From positions 4,774,001 to 4,838,000 of the forward strand of contig JADKGW010000001.1 in NCBI GenBank assembly GCA_016722075.1: DNA of 64,000 nucleotides, in the 5' to 3' direction. Shown here in pieces: positions 42,740 through 51,467 of this stretch. The DNA is from Candidatus Kouleothrix ribensis. GTDB taxonomy: Bacteria > Chloroflexota > Chloroflexia > Chloroflexales > Roseiflexaceae. Position numbers and translations under genes: made by a program. Each line of letters starts with the position of its first letter. Position 1 is the first letter of the stretch. Below the pieces are notes generated by a model, which saw nothing but the letters and a program-made list of their open reading frames with translations, had not been told where the DNA came from and did not search any database.

Positions 42740-43426
42740 GTGGCAGAGCCATCCGCAGATATGATCCGGCGGGCGCAAGCCGGTGACTCGGAAGCCTTGA
42801 CGCAGCTGATCATCAGCCAGCAGCACTATGTCTACAGTATCGCTATGAGCGTGCTCAAGAATCCCGAGGATGCCTCTGATCTAACTCAGGATGCGTTTAT
42901 ACGCCTGGTGCGCGCCCTGCCCCAATATACGGGCGAGAGCCGCTTCACCACCTGGCTGTATCGCCTGGTGGTCAATCTTGGCCGCGACGAGCTGCGCCGG
43001 CGCGGGCGGCAGGTGCCAGTCGCACCGCCAGCCGACGAGGCCGAGGATCAAGACCCCATGGCGAGCGTAGCCGATGATGATCGCTGGGCCGACCCGGCGC
43101 AGGCGCTCGACTCACAAGAGCTGCGCAGCGAGGTTCGCCGTGCGCTGGCCCAGCTCGACGAGCACCACCGGCTGGTGCTGACGCTCTATTACTTCGACGA
43201 TATGAAGTACACCGATATTGCCGAGGTGATGGATCTGCCACTCAACACCGTGAAGAGCCACATCCGGCGTGGCAAAGAGCGCCTGGCCGCGCTCTTGAGC
43301 ACGCACGAGCAGCCGCCGGCGGCCGCCCGCGCAGTGGCGCTGCCACAGCCGGCCGAGCGCCAGCAACGCCTGATCAGCCCGTTCGTACAGCTACCGTTGC
43401 AGCTGCGCGGGGGAGGTGTGCGATGA
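42740..43426 (+). CDS. ECF-type RNA polymerase sigma factor
   Basis: 228 residues. Region 2 covers about residues 8-75 (DSEALTQLIISQQHYVYSIA, DASDLTQDAFIRLVRALPQY, RFTTWLYRLVVNLGRDELRRR). An acidic linker follows, then region 4 (LAQLDEHHRLVLTLYYFDDMKYTDIAEVMDLPLNTVKSHIRRGKERL). A 40-residue Pro/Gln-rich tail is extra. The start is GTG 42740 with GGGAG 7 bases upstream. Its stop overlaps the anti-sigma gene by four bases (ATGA), the usual coupling for sigma/anti-sigma pairs. Confidence 0.92.
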   Translation: MAEPSADMIRRAQAGDSEALTQLIISQQHYVYSIAMSVLKNPEDASDLTQDAFIRLVRALPQYTGESRFTTWLYRLVVNLGRDELRRRGRQVPVAPPADEAEDQDPMASVADDDRWADPAQALDSQELRSEVRRALAQLDEHHRLVLTLYYFDDMKYTDIAEVMDLPLNTVKSHIRRGKERLAALLSTHEQPPAAARAVALPQPAERQQRLISPFVQLPLQLRGGGVR

Positions 43427-44016
43427 TCTGTACCGATGTTCGCGAGTCACTCGCGCTGAAGCCGGCCCTCGACGATGCCGCGATCGAGGCGCATATTCAT
43501 GGCTGCGAGGCCTGTGCAACATATCGCCGCCAGCACCAATCGCTCGACATAGTGCTGCGCACCGAGTTGAGCTGGGAGGCGCCGGCCGCGCTCACCGCGC
43601 GGCTGCTGGCATTGGCTGCCAACCCGGCCGGCGCAGCTGAGCTACAGCAGCCGGCGCTGCCGGCACCTGCCGGCGTGCTCCGCCCGGCACCCGATCGCCC
43701 GAAGACCTGGTTTGTGTTCACCGTCTATACGCTGACAACCCTGGTGATTGTGCTGTCGCTGCTGGTGGCCTGGCAGGTGATCAGCGCATTCACCCCGCAG
43801 ATCGAGATCGGCGCGATCCTGACACAGCTGTTGGCGCTGCCGGGCCAGGCGCTGGCCTACCTGAACCAGAAACTGCCGCAGTCGCGCTATGCGATCGATT
43901 TCTTCCTGCGCGTGCGCGTGCAGCTGATCTGGCTGCTGGTAGTGGCTGTGCTGTGGGCCGTGCTCGATAAGACGAACCTGCAGTTTAGCTTCCGCGGCCG
44001 GCAGATCAGCCTGTAG
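43423..44016 (+). CDS. zinc-finger anti-sigma factor, membrane-bound
   Basis: 197 residues. The N-terminal anti-sigma zinc-finger pattern is H-x3-C-x2-C (HIHGCEACATYRRQ), with an earlier Cys (MICTDVRESL). An Ala/Pro linker follows, then two transmembrane helices (about 97-117, FTVYTLTTLVIVLSLLVAW; about 168-185, LIWLLVVAVLWAVLD). It should hold the upstream ECF sigma factor at the membrane until a signal releases it. The signal is not known. Confidence 0.87.
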   Translation: MICTDVRESLALKPALDDAAIEAHIHGCEACATYRRQHQSLDIVLRTELSWEAPAALTARLLALAANPAGAAELQQPALPAPAGVLRPAPDRPKTWFVFTVYTLTTLVIVLSLLVAWQVISAFTPQIEIGAILTQLLALPGQALAYLNQKLPQSRYAIDFFLRVRVQLIWLLVVAVLWAVLDKTNLQFSFRGRQISL

Positions 44017-44054
44017 GCGCGCAACGCGCGTGCCGATCACCAATACAGCAAGCC

Positions 44055-44091
44055 AGCGGGGTGGTGCATATGCGCGCCACCCCGCTCTTTC
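44055..44091 (+). terminator. terminator of the sigma/anti-sigma operon
   Basis: AGCGGGGTGG (44055-44064) and CCACCCCGCT (44077-44086), followed by CTTTCTC, 38 bases past the stop. Confidence 0.75.
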
Positions 44092-44137
44092 TCGCCACTC
44101 GTGGGTCAATAGATCTGCACAGCGCCATTCATAGCCG

Positions 44138-44242
44138 TTGCAGGTTCGCAGGTTCGCAGGTTGCAGGTTCGCAGGTTCGCAGGTTGCAGGTTCGCAGGTT
44201 GCAGGTTGCAGGTTCTGACGTTCAAACCCGCACCCTGCAACC
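44138..44242. repeat. short tandem repeat of GCAGGTT/CGCAGGTT words with inverted end
   Basis: About ten copies of TTGCAGG or TTCGCAGG in a row (44138-44214) are followed by CCCTGCAACC (44233-44242), which pairs with GGTTGCAGG. It lies between the convergent anti-sigma and permease genes. Confidence 0.75.
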
Positions 44243-44271
44243 GGAATGGCCACCCACAAACCACTGGCTCA

Positions 44272-45243
44272 CTAGCGCCGGCGGCGCAACCCCTCGGCCA
44301 GCAGGCCAAATGCCATGATCGCCAGCGTGAATGCCAGCAGCGGCTCGATCAAGATCCAGTAGCCCTGGCTGCGCTGGCGCAGGCTCAGCGCCAGCATACT
44401 GCCCCACTCCGAGTAAAGCGGCGTCAGGTAGCGGCTGCCGGTCACATCCTCGGTGCCGCCGCCAATGAACACCTGGAAGAACCCCAGCTCGGCCAGCAAC
44501 AGCAGCGCCCCGGCCATGGCATTGGCAGCCTCCGACAGGCGGATGTCGCGCAGGTTCGGCAGAATGTGGCCCCACAAGATCGCCGATGGCCGCAACCCGA
44601 TCACGCGAGCAGCCTCGACGAACGGCTGGCCGCGCAGGCCTTCCACGCCGGTTCGGCAGCGCACCGCGATCTCGGGCCAGCTGGTCAGGCTCATGACGAT
44701 CGTGAAGACGATCGCGTCTTTCACGGCTGTGCTGATGTTCTTGGGGGCGGCGGGCGGCGGCCCAAACACTACCAGCGCGATCAGCTGCCACATGAATAGT
44801 GCGAAGAACAGCGGCGGGATGGCCGACCAGGCGCTGATCAGGCCGTTTAGCAGGCGGCTGCTGCGGCGATACCAGCCGGCCATAAGGCCTACGAGCGTGC
44901 CGATCGCCAGGCGCGCCAGCGCGGTAATTGCGCAGATCAGGAGCGTAAAGCGCCCACCGTACAGCAGCCGCGCGAGCATGTCGCGGCCTTGCACGTCGGT
45001 GCCGAGCGGAAACCCAGGCGAGCCTGGCGCAGCTGGGAAGCCCGGTACCACGGCGTTGGGCGTGCTCACCCGCATGGACAGCGGGTCCTGGCTGGTGATC
45101 AGTGGCGCCGCAACCACTGCGGCGATCAGCGCCAGTGCGAGCAGCCCGCCGATCACCAGCGGCGGGTTCAGGCCGAACAGCAACGCGCGTACGCGCCTGA
45201 GCCGTAGCCGCTGCCGATCGTAGCGATCCTGAGGTGTGGCCAT
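44272..45243 (-). CDS. ABC transporter permease (DppC/OppC type)
   Basis: 323 residues. It has an N-terminal helix (PPLVIGGLLALALIAAVVAAPL), the GTDVQGRDMLARLLYGGRFTLLI segment typical of OppC/DppC proteins, further membrane helices, and an EAA-like loop (EAARVIGLRPSAILWGHILPNL). It would form the membrane channel with the permease 3 bases upstream. No ATPase or solute-binding protein is adjacent, so substrate and energising subunit lie elsewhere. Confidence 0.85.
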   Translation of the reverse strand: MATPQDRYDRQRLRLRRVRALLFGLNPPLVIGGLLALALIAAVVAAPLITSQDPLSMRVSTPNAVVPGFPAAPGSPGFPLGTDVQGRDMLARLLYGGRFTLLICAITALARLAIGTLVGLMAGWYRRSSRLLNGLISAWSAIPPLFFALFMWQLIALVVFGPPPAAPKNISTAVKDAIVFTIVMSLTSWPEIAVRCRTGVEGLRGQPFVEAARVIGLRPSAILWGHILPNLRDIRLSEAANAMAGALLLLAELGFFQVFIGGGTEDVTGSRYLTPLYSEWGSMLALSLRQRSQGYWILIEPLLAFTLAIMAFGLLAEGLRRRR

Positions 45244-45246
45244 TGG

Positions 45247-46188
45247 TTATAACTCGTGTACGCGCGGATCGGCATAGCGCAATGCCAGCTGGCCAACCGC
45301 GTCGATCAGTACGAAGAGCAGCACCAGGATCAGCGCGGCAGTCACGGCAATTGCGTTCTCGGGCCGGCCCGCACTGTTTGACTCGAAGTCGATCATGCGC
45401 CGGCCGATGCCGCCCCAGCCGTATAGGTATTCGACGATGATCAGGCTGGCAACCATGACGCGCAGCATGCCCAGCACCGCCCCGATCGCCGGCAGGCGCA
45501 GCGCCGGCAGCACATGGCGCCGCCAGAGCACCAGCCCGCTCAGGCCCCTGGCGCGCGCCGCGCGGATCCATTCCTGGCGCAGCACGTCGTCGTGGGCGAT
45601 CTGCAGCGCACGGGCCAGGTAGGCCGCGCCGCGCAGCACCAGCGTGCCGGCCGGTAAGAGCAGGTGCTGGTCGAGCCCATAGCCCTGCACGTAGGTCAGC
45701 CGGATGCCGGTGCGCAGCGTCAGCGTGGCCACCAGCTCGCTTGCCAGCAGCAGAATCGCCAGCGCCGGCAGCGAGAGGATCAGGGTGTTGAAGCCGAACA
45801 GTAGCACGCGCACGCGCTGGCGGCGCGCCATAGCCATGAGCGCGCCCCAGCCGGCGCCTAGCGGCATGGCTACCAGCATGCTGATGCCAAGCAGCGCAAA
45901 TGTGCGGCGAGACGACTCGAGCAGCAGCCGCCAGGCGCTGGCGTTGTTGCGCGTGCCGCTCAGCTGGCCGCGCAGTAGATCGGCGAAGTATGTGAAGATT
46001 AAATTAACATAAACAGCGAAGCCTCTCGGCTGGTCATACCGGCGGCTGGCAAACGCCTGTGTTGCAAAGATGATCATCACCACCAGCAGCGCGCTGAGCG
46101 CGAGCGTCAGCAGCAGGGCCAGCGCCTCGCGCGCCAGCAGGGTGCGGCCGCCGGGCCGGGCCGGCGCGGGTTGGTGTCGTGATTCCAT
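45247..46188 (-). CDS. ABC transporter permease (DppB/OppB type)
   Basis: 313 residues with an N-terminal helix (ALALLLTLALSALLVVMIIF), about five further helices, and the EAA-type loop QEWIRAARARGLSGLVLWRRHVLPA. It ends YADPRVHEL as DppB proteins do. It lies upstream of the DppC-type gene with a 3-base gap. No strong ribosome-binding site is seen before the ATG. Confidence 0.83.
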   Translation of the reverse strand: MESRHQPAPARPGGRTLLAREALALLLTLALSALLVVMIIFATQAFASRRYDQPRGFAVYVNLIFTYFADLLRGQLSGTRNNASAWRLLLESSRRTFALLGISMLVAMPLGAGWGALMAMARRQRVRVLLFGFNTLILSLPALAILLLASELVATLTLRTGIRLTYVQGYGLDQHLLLPAGTLVLRGAAYLARALQIAHDDVLRQEWIRAARARGLSGLVLWRRHVLPALRLPAIGAVLGMLRVMVASLIIVEYLYGWGGIGRRMIDFESNSAGRPENAIAVTAALILVLLFVLIDAVGQLALRYADPRVHEL

Positions 46189-46206
46189 ACAATAAACGAC
46201 GTTCGC

Positions 46207-46243
46207 CGCGCACGAACGTTTCGGGGTAAAACGTTCACACGCG
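46207..46243 (-). terminator. inverted repeat after enolase
   Basis: GAACGTTT/AAACGTTC with partly matching outer CGCG.. arms (about 12 of 15 pairs). It lies between the enolase stop and the permease start on the minus strand, and could be a terminator or an operator for the permeases. Confidence 0.5.
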
Positions 46244-46272
46244 GCGATACGAGCAAATCGCTTATACCCAAG

Positions 46273-47559
46273 CTAGCGCTTTACGTTGAACGCATTCCGG
46301 CCGGCGAACTGCGCGATATCGCCTAGCTCTTCTTCGATCCGCAGCAGCTGGTTGTATTTTGCCACGCGGTCGGTGCGCGCCGGCGCGCCAGTCTTAATCT
46401 GGCCAGCGTTGGTAGCCACCACCAGGTCGGCAATCGTCACGTCTTCGGTTTCGCCCGAGCGGTGCGATACGATCGCAGTCCAGCCGGCGCGCTGGGCCAT
46501 GCTGATCGCGTTGAGCGTCTCGGTCAGCGAGCCGATCTGGTTGAGCTTGATCAAGATCGAGTTGGCCGCGCGCTCGTTGATCGCGCGCTGCAGGAACTTG
46601 ACGTTCGTCACTAGCAGGTCGTCGCCAACCAGCTGAACCTTATCGCCGATCTTCTGACGCAGCAGGCCCCAACCCTCCCAGTCGTCCTCGGCCAGGCCGT
46701 CTTCGAGCGAGATGATCGGGTAGCGGCTGACAATATCGGCCCAGTAGTCGACCATCTCGGCGCTGCTGAGCACGCGGTTCTCGCGCTCGAGGTGATACTT
46801 GCCATCTTTGAAGATCTCGCTGGCAGCCGGGTCCATCGCCAGCATTACTTGCTCGCCAGGGGTGTAGCCGGCCTTCTGGATCGCCTCGACGATCACCTCC
46901 AGCGCCGACTCGTTCGTTGGCAGGCTCGGCGCGAAGCCGCCCTCATCGCCGACATTCGTGCCCTGGCCGCGATCGTGTAGCACTTTTTTCAGGCTCTGGT
47001 AGATCTCGGCGCCCCAGCGCAGGCATTCGCGGAAACTTGGCGCGCCAACCGGCATGACCATAAATTCCTGGAAGTCGGTGCTGTTCTGGGCGTGCTTACC
47101 GCCGTTGAGGATGTTCATCATTGGCACCGGCAGCACGTGCGCGTTCACACCGCCAATATAGCGGTAGAGCGGCAGGCCACTGGCGGCGGCGGCGGCCTTG
47201 GCGCTGGCCAGCGACACGCCCAGGATCGCGTTGGCGCCAAGCTTGCTCTTGGTCTCGGTGCCGTCAAGCTCGATCAGCTCACTGTCGATACCAACCTGGT
47301 CGACCGCATCGAGGCCTACCAGCGCCTCGGCGATCGTAGTATTGACATATTCGACCGCCTTGAGCACGCCTTTGCCGCCGTAGCGCTTCTTGTCGCCATC
47401 GCGCAGCTCGAGCGCCTCGTGCGCGCCGGTCGAGGCGCCCGAGGGCACGATCGCCCGGCCAATGTCGCCGCCGTCAAGCCGCACATCTACTTCCACCGTC
47501 GGGTTACCACGTGAGTCGAGCACCTCGCGAGCGACAATTTCCTCGATAATTGTTGACAT
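46273..47559 (-). CDS. eno: enolase
   Basis: 428 residues, the usual length. It has the N-terminal IVAREVLDSRGNPTVEVDV, VPSGASTGAHEALELRDGD, and NVGDEGGFAPSL with the catalytic Glu. The catalytic Lys is in LLVTNVKFLQRAI, and the product loop is SHRSGETED. It interconverts 2-phosphoglycerate and phosphoenolpyruvate. The start is Met19 of the longest frame (GAGGAG, spacing about 6). A GTGCGGC/GCCGCAC hairpin (about 47580-47619) lies just upstream and may affect expression. Confidence 0.97.
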   Translation of the reverse strand: MSTIIEEIVAREVLDSRGNPTVEVDVRLDGGDIGRAIVPSGASTGAHEALELRDGDKKRYGGKGVLKAVEYVNTTIAEALVGLDAVDQVGIDSELIELDGTETKSKLGANAILGVSLASAKAAAAASGLPLYRYIGGVNAHVLPVPMMNILNGGKHAQNSTDFQEFMVMPVGAPSFRECLRWGAEIYQSLKKVLHDRGQGTNVGDEGGFAPSLPTNESALEVIVEAIQKAGYTPGEQVMLAMDPAASEIFKDGKYHLERENRVLSSAEMVDYWADIVSRYPIISLEDGLAEDDWEGWGLLRQKIGDKVQLVGDDLLVTNVKFLQRAINERAANSILIKLNQIGSLTETLNAISMAQRAGWTAIVSHRSGETEDVTIADLVVATNAGQIKTGAPARTDRVAKYNQLLRIEEELGDIAQFAGRNAFNVKR

Positions 47560-47702
47560 AACAACTCCTCTGTGTTCACGATCGTGCAGAGTGCGGCGGG
47601 TAGGGTGCCGCACACGATCTGTCGTGCGATCGACCGCGCTTATTATGGCCGAAGTGCTGCGGCCGCTCAGTTATGCATCACTGCCCGTACGTTATAATAT
47701 CG

Positions 47703-48773
47703 CTACCCGGCCACCAGGCCAAGCTCGTCGTACAGCCGCACGAAATCGAAATTCTGATCGAGCAGCTCGGTAAAGCGCGCGATCTTGGCCTCTTGCTTGA
47801 AGCGAATATGGCCAAAGATGCCCTCGGCGCGCTCGACAGTGGTGAGTGTATCGTCGGTCACCAGAATGATCGGTACCTCGCGATCCTCGGCGCGGTCGAG
47901 CACTGCCAGCGAAGGGCGAATATTACCGGTGAGCACCAGCACCGATGTGGAGGTTTCGAGCGCGGCCAGCTGAAGATCGATCCGGTCGCCGCCGGTGAAT
48001 ACGGCTTTGTTGGTGCGGCGGCGGAAGTGCGATAGCGCCGCGTCGGCGCCCATCGCACCGATCAGCAGGTGCTCGACCAGCTTGCCGGCCCAGGCCGGGT
48101 TGCCGATCAGCTGGCCGCCGAGGTGCTCGTGCAGATCGGCCACCGTCACGCCGGCCAGCTGCGGGTCTTGCGCGAGTGTGGCAAACACCGGCACGCCACG
48201 CTTTTCGAGGAACGGCACCATGCGCGTGCGCACGAACTCGACCTGTGGCTCTTCGATGCCATTGACCAGCACGCCCAGCAGCCGGTCGCCGAGGTAGCGC
48301 TGAACCGCCAGGATGGCATCGATCGCCAGGGTGGTGCGGTAGCGCGAGATCAGCAGCACCGGCGCTTGCAGCATGTCCGAAACCTGGTCGGCCGAAAGGT
48401 CGACCAACGATCCCTCGGCCCAGTGGTTGGCGCCCTCGAGGATCATCAAGTCTTTGTCGCGCGATACGCTCAGGTAGGCCTCGTTCAGGCGCTTGGCGAA
48501 ATCGGCACCCTGGCCGCGGATGATGCCCTCGATCACGCGCTGGGTTACCAGCACCGGCGCAATCTTCTCGAGCGGGTCGGCGAAGCCGAAGTGCTTGCGA
48601 ATGAAGTCGGCATCTTCATCGAGCACCGTGTCCTCGGTTCGCGTCACCGAGACGCTGACAGGCTTCATATAGCCGGCGAGCAACCCATCGCGCCGCGCCC
48701 GGTCGAGCAGGCCGACGCAGGTGGCGCTTTTGCCGACGAAGGTCTCTGTCGAGGCGACATAGAGGGTGGCCAT
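47703..48773 (-). CDS. phosphotransacetylase-like regulatory protein (AAA_26 + DRTGG)
   Basis: 356 residues. The N-terminal dethiobiotin-synthetase-like P-loop domain has ASTETFVGKSATCVGLL and LILEGANHWAEGSLVDLSA-like residues. A DRTGG domain follows (GGQLIGNPAWAGKLVEHLLIGAM, NKAVFTGGDRIDLQLAAL). This equals the N-terminal regulatory half of long phosphotransacetylases without the catalytic PTA domain. It lies 126 bases downstream of an NDP-forming acyl-CoA synthetase, so a role in sensing or tuning the acetyl-CoA/acetate step is plausible. AAGGAG precedes the ATG. Confidence 0.82.
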   Translation of the reverse strand: MATLYVASTETFVGKSATCVGLLDRARRDGLLAGYMKPVSVSVTRTEDTVLDEDADFIRKHFGFADPLEKIAPVLVTQRVIEGIIRGQGADFAKRLNEAYLSVSRDKDLMILEGANHWAEGSLVDLSADQVSDMLQAPVLLISRYRTTLAIDAILAVQRYLGDRLLGVLVNGIEEPQVEFVRTRMVPFLEKRGVPVFATLAQDPQLAGVTVADLHEHLGGQLIGNPAWAGKLVEHLLIGAMGADAALSHFRRRTNKAVFTGGDRIDLQLAALETSTSVLVLTGNIRPSLAVLDRAEDREVPIILVTDDTLTTVERAEGIFGHIRFKQEAKIARFTELLDQNFDFVRLYDELGLVAG

Positions 48774-48828
48774 GACGGGACTCCTTAGCTAAGAGTCGAG
48801 AATTAAAGTCGAGAGCCAGGCGTTGAAA

Positions 48829-48873
48829 GTTGAGAGTTACAGGGTAAGAGCTGAGATCCTCCTAACTCTCAAC
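48829..48873 (-). repeat. 11-bp perfect inverted repeat between acyl-CoA synthetase and DRTGG genes
   Basis: GTTGAGAGTTA (48829-48839) and its exact complement (48863-48873), surrounded by similar words (GAGTCGAGA, CAACACTCAAAAC). It belongs to a type seen in several gaps of this window. Confidence 0.75.
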
Positions 48874-48899
48874 ACAACACTCAAAACTCCTAACAGCCG

Positions 48900-50993
48900 T
48901 CAGCCTTGCAGAATAATCCTGGCATCGAGCACGATCGCGCCTTCGCCCTGATTATGGAGCACCAGCGGATTGATATCCATCTCTACAATCTCGGGGAAAT
49001 CGGTCACCAGTTGCGACACGCGCAGCACGATCTCTTCGGCGGCGGCCAGGTCGGCCGGTGGCTCACCCCGCACGCCCTTGAGCAGGGGAAACGCGCGGAT
49101 CGCGTGAATCTGCTCGCGCGCCTCCTCGCGCGTGATCGGCGCCAGCCGAAATGCCACATCTTTGAGTACCTCGACATAGATCCCGCCCAGGCCGAACACC
49201 ACCAGCGGGCCGAACTGCGGGTCGCGGTTCACGCCCACCAGCACCTCGCGGCCCTTGCGCACTTGCTCTTGCACGAGCACGCCCCAGATGGTTGCATCGG
49301 GGTTGTATTTGCGGGCGCGGTACTCGATCAGCTCGTAGATATCACGCGCAGCGCTCGCATCGGGCACGCCGACCCTCACGCCGCCAATATCGCTCTTGTG
49401 CAGAATGCTGGGCGACGCGATCTTCATCACCACCGGGAAGCCGATCGCGCTGGCAATGGCCGCAGCTTCGTCGGGCGAGCGAGCCAGCTGCGACTGAGGC
49501 AGGCGCATGCCGTAGGCTTCGATCACCTCGCGCGCCTCGATCTCACCCAGCTCGACCCGGCCGGCCGCACGCACACGCGCGAACACGGCACGCACGCGGG
49601 CCTGGTCGGCATCGAAGCTCACGTACTCGCCGGCGGGGCGCTCGCTCCATTCGCGCTGGCGGGCCATGGCGTGCAGCGCGCTGATCGCGCGCTCGGGAAA
49701 GGCATAGTTCGGGATGCGCTGCTGGTTCAGCAGCTTGAGCGCCGGGCCGAGGCTGGCAGCGCCCATATAGCTGGTGAGAACCGGCTTCGGCTGGTTGGCA
49801 GCCAATTCGGCTACCACGCGCGCGGTTTCCTCGGGCTCGCTGCCGGCCTGCGGCGTAAATAGCACCAGCGCCGCATCGACGTGCGGATCGGCCAGCGCGG
49901 CCGCCAGCGCCACGCGGTAGCGATCGGCGCGGGCATCTCCTATCACATCGATCGGGTTGAACACACTCGCGGCCGCCGGCAGATCGCGCTGGAGTAGCTC
50001 GATCGTTGCGGGCGTGAACTGGGCCAGCGCCAGCCCACTGCGCTCGGCCGCGTCGGTAGCGATGATCCCCGGCCCGCCGGCATTGGTCACAATCGCCAGG
50101 CGCCGGCCTGCGATCAGCGGCTGATACGCGAACGCCAGCGCGAAGTCGAACAGCTCTTCCATCGAGCGCGCGCGCAGGATGCCGCTCTGGCTGAAGGCCG
50201 CCTCGTAGGCATGCTCCGAGCCGGCCAGCGAGCCGGTGTGCGACGAGATCGCGCGCGTGCCGGCCTGGGTGGTGCCGCTCTTGATTGCAATCACCGGCGT
50301 CTGCCTGGTGACCTGGCGGGCCGTCTGGATGAAGGCCGCCCCGTCGCTGATGCCCTCGAGGTAGGCCAGAATCACCCGATTGGTCGGGTCGTTGCCCCAG
50401 GCCTGCAACAGCGACACCTCGTTCACATCGGCCTTGTTGCCCAGGCTGACGAAGCGCGAGAACCCGATACCCTCGCTCTTGCTCCAGTCGAGGATCGCGG
50501 TGCAGAGCGCCCCCGACTGCGACATAAACGCGATCTGGCCAGCGTTCGGCATCAGCGCCGCAAACGAGGCATTGAGCTGGCTGGTCGTATCGATAAGCCC
50601 CAGGCAGTTCGGCCCAACCATGCGCATGCCGTAGTGGCGCACCCGCGCGAGCAGCGCGCGCTCGAGCTCTTTGCCGGCGCCGCCAACCTCTTTGAAGCCG
50701 GCGGTGATCACCACCAGCCCGCGCACGCCATGCCGGCCACACGCCTCGACCACCGGCAGCACTGCTTGCGCCGGCACGACGATCACGGCCAGATCAACCG
50801 GGCCGGGTACCGCATCGATCGACGGATAGGTTGGAAAGTTGAGTATCTGCGTTGCCGTTGGGTGGATGGGGATGATCCGGCCAGGGTAGCCGTTATCTGC
50901 CACGTTGCGGAGCACGCGATGCCCTAGTTTGGTCGGGTCGGGCGATGCACCAACGACAGCGACGGACTGTGGGGCGAAGATCGCCTCCAGCAT
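48900..50993 (-). CDS. NDP-forming acyl-CoA synthetase (acetate-CoA ligase type)
   Basis: 697 residues, an alpha-beta fusion. It has the CoA-binding domain PQSVAVVGASPDPTKLGHRVL, the phospho-His loop ISSHTGSLAGSE, and the ATP-grasp part KIASPSILHKSDIGGVRVG, FGLGGIYVEVLKDVAFRL and EIVEMDINPLVL. It reversibly links acetyl- or other acyl-CoA hydrolysis to ADP phosphorylation. Unlike its paralogue at 7317-10061, it has no acetyltransferase domain and is the better candidate for a metabolic enzyme. GAGGGAG precedes the ATG. The DRTGG gene follows in the same direction. Confidence 0.9.
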   Translation of the reverse strand: MLEAIFAPQSVAVVGASPDPTKLGHRVLRNVADNGYPGRIIPIHPTATQILNFPTYPSIDAVPGPVDLAVIVVPAQAVLPVVEACGRHGVRGLVVITAGFKEVGGAGKELERALLARVRHYGMRMVGPNCLGLIDTTSQLNASFAALMPNAGQIAFMSQSGALCTAILDWSKSEGIGFSRFVSLGNKADVNEVSLLQAWGNDPTNRVILAYLEGISDGAAFIQTARQVTRQTPVIAIKSGTTQAGTRAISSHTGSLAGSEHAYEAAFSQSGILRARSMEELFDFALAFAYQPLIAGRRLAIVTNAGGPGIIATDAAERSGLALAQFTPATIELLQRDLPAAASVFNPIDVIGDARADRYRVALAAALADPHVDAALVLFTPQAGSEPEETARVVAELAANQPKPVLTSYMGAASLGPALKLLNQQRIPNYAFPERAISALHAMARQREWSERPAGEYVSFDADQARVRAVFARVRAAGRVELGEIEAREVIEAYGMRLPQSQLARSPDEAAAIASAIGFPVVMKIASPSILHKSDIGGVRVGVPDASAARDIYELIEYRARKYNPDATIWGVLVQEQVRKGREVLVGVNRDPQFGPLVVFGLGGIYVEVLKDVAFRLAPITREEAREQIHAIRAFPLLKGVRGEPPADLAAAEEIVLRVSQLVTDFPEIVEMDINPLVLHNQGEGAIVLDARIILQG

Positions 50994-51467
50994 CAGCTAC
51001 GCTCCCTCTTCGTTGAACGATCTGTACTGGCGCTATCATACCTGATCGTCTGGCTCTGGGCAAGTATCTGGGGGCCGGCCGGCAGCATACAAAATGGAGT
51101 GCTGCCCACCCGGCGCCGCTGTTGCCAGCTTTACCGTGTGAGCAGCACTCCCGCCCGCACTACTACTGTAGCACTACAACGTGACAGCACAATGACACGG
51201 CCGGCCGCGTAAGGTAAAAGTTTTGTTAGAATCGGCTTGAAACCGCGACACTGGCAGAACCTCATCGCGCCAATGCCTTGGTTTGTTAGCCGCGACCAGC
51301 CAACCGGCGTGTGTGTGGCGCCCCCGGCGTTCGCCACAGCCACCGAGCATAGGCCGGGTATCGGGCCACCCGCGCATGATTTTGCACCGCTGTACCTTCA
51401 TGCTATAATGTCCGATGTAGTGTCGTGCCTTTATGTAGAATAGTACCTCAGCATTGGAGCAGCACCT
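50994..51467. other. 474-bp divergent regulatory gap
   Basis: No gene is seen. It contains an inverted repeat (GGAGTGCTGC 51096-51105 and complement 51142-51151) and the tig promoter at its right end. Confidence 0.5.
51382..51409 (+). promoter_or_regulatory. promoter of tig
   Basis: TTGCAC (51382-51387), a 16-base spacer and TATAAT (51404-51409), preceded by TGC (extended -10). The leader is about 50 bases. Confidence 0.78.

Noticed and set aside
49543..50742. 399-residue minus-strand frame inside the second acyl-CoA synthetase
   Set aside because: It is a different frame of the same strand over a conserved enzyme and is a GC-driven shadow.
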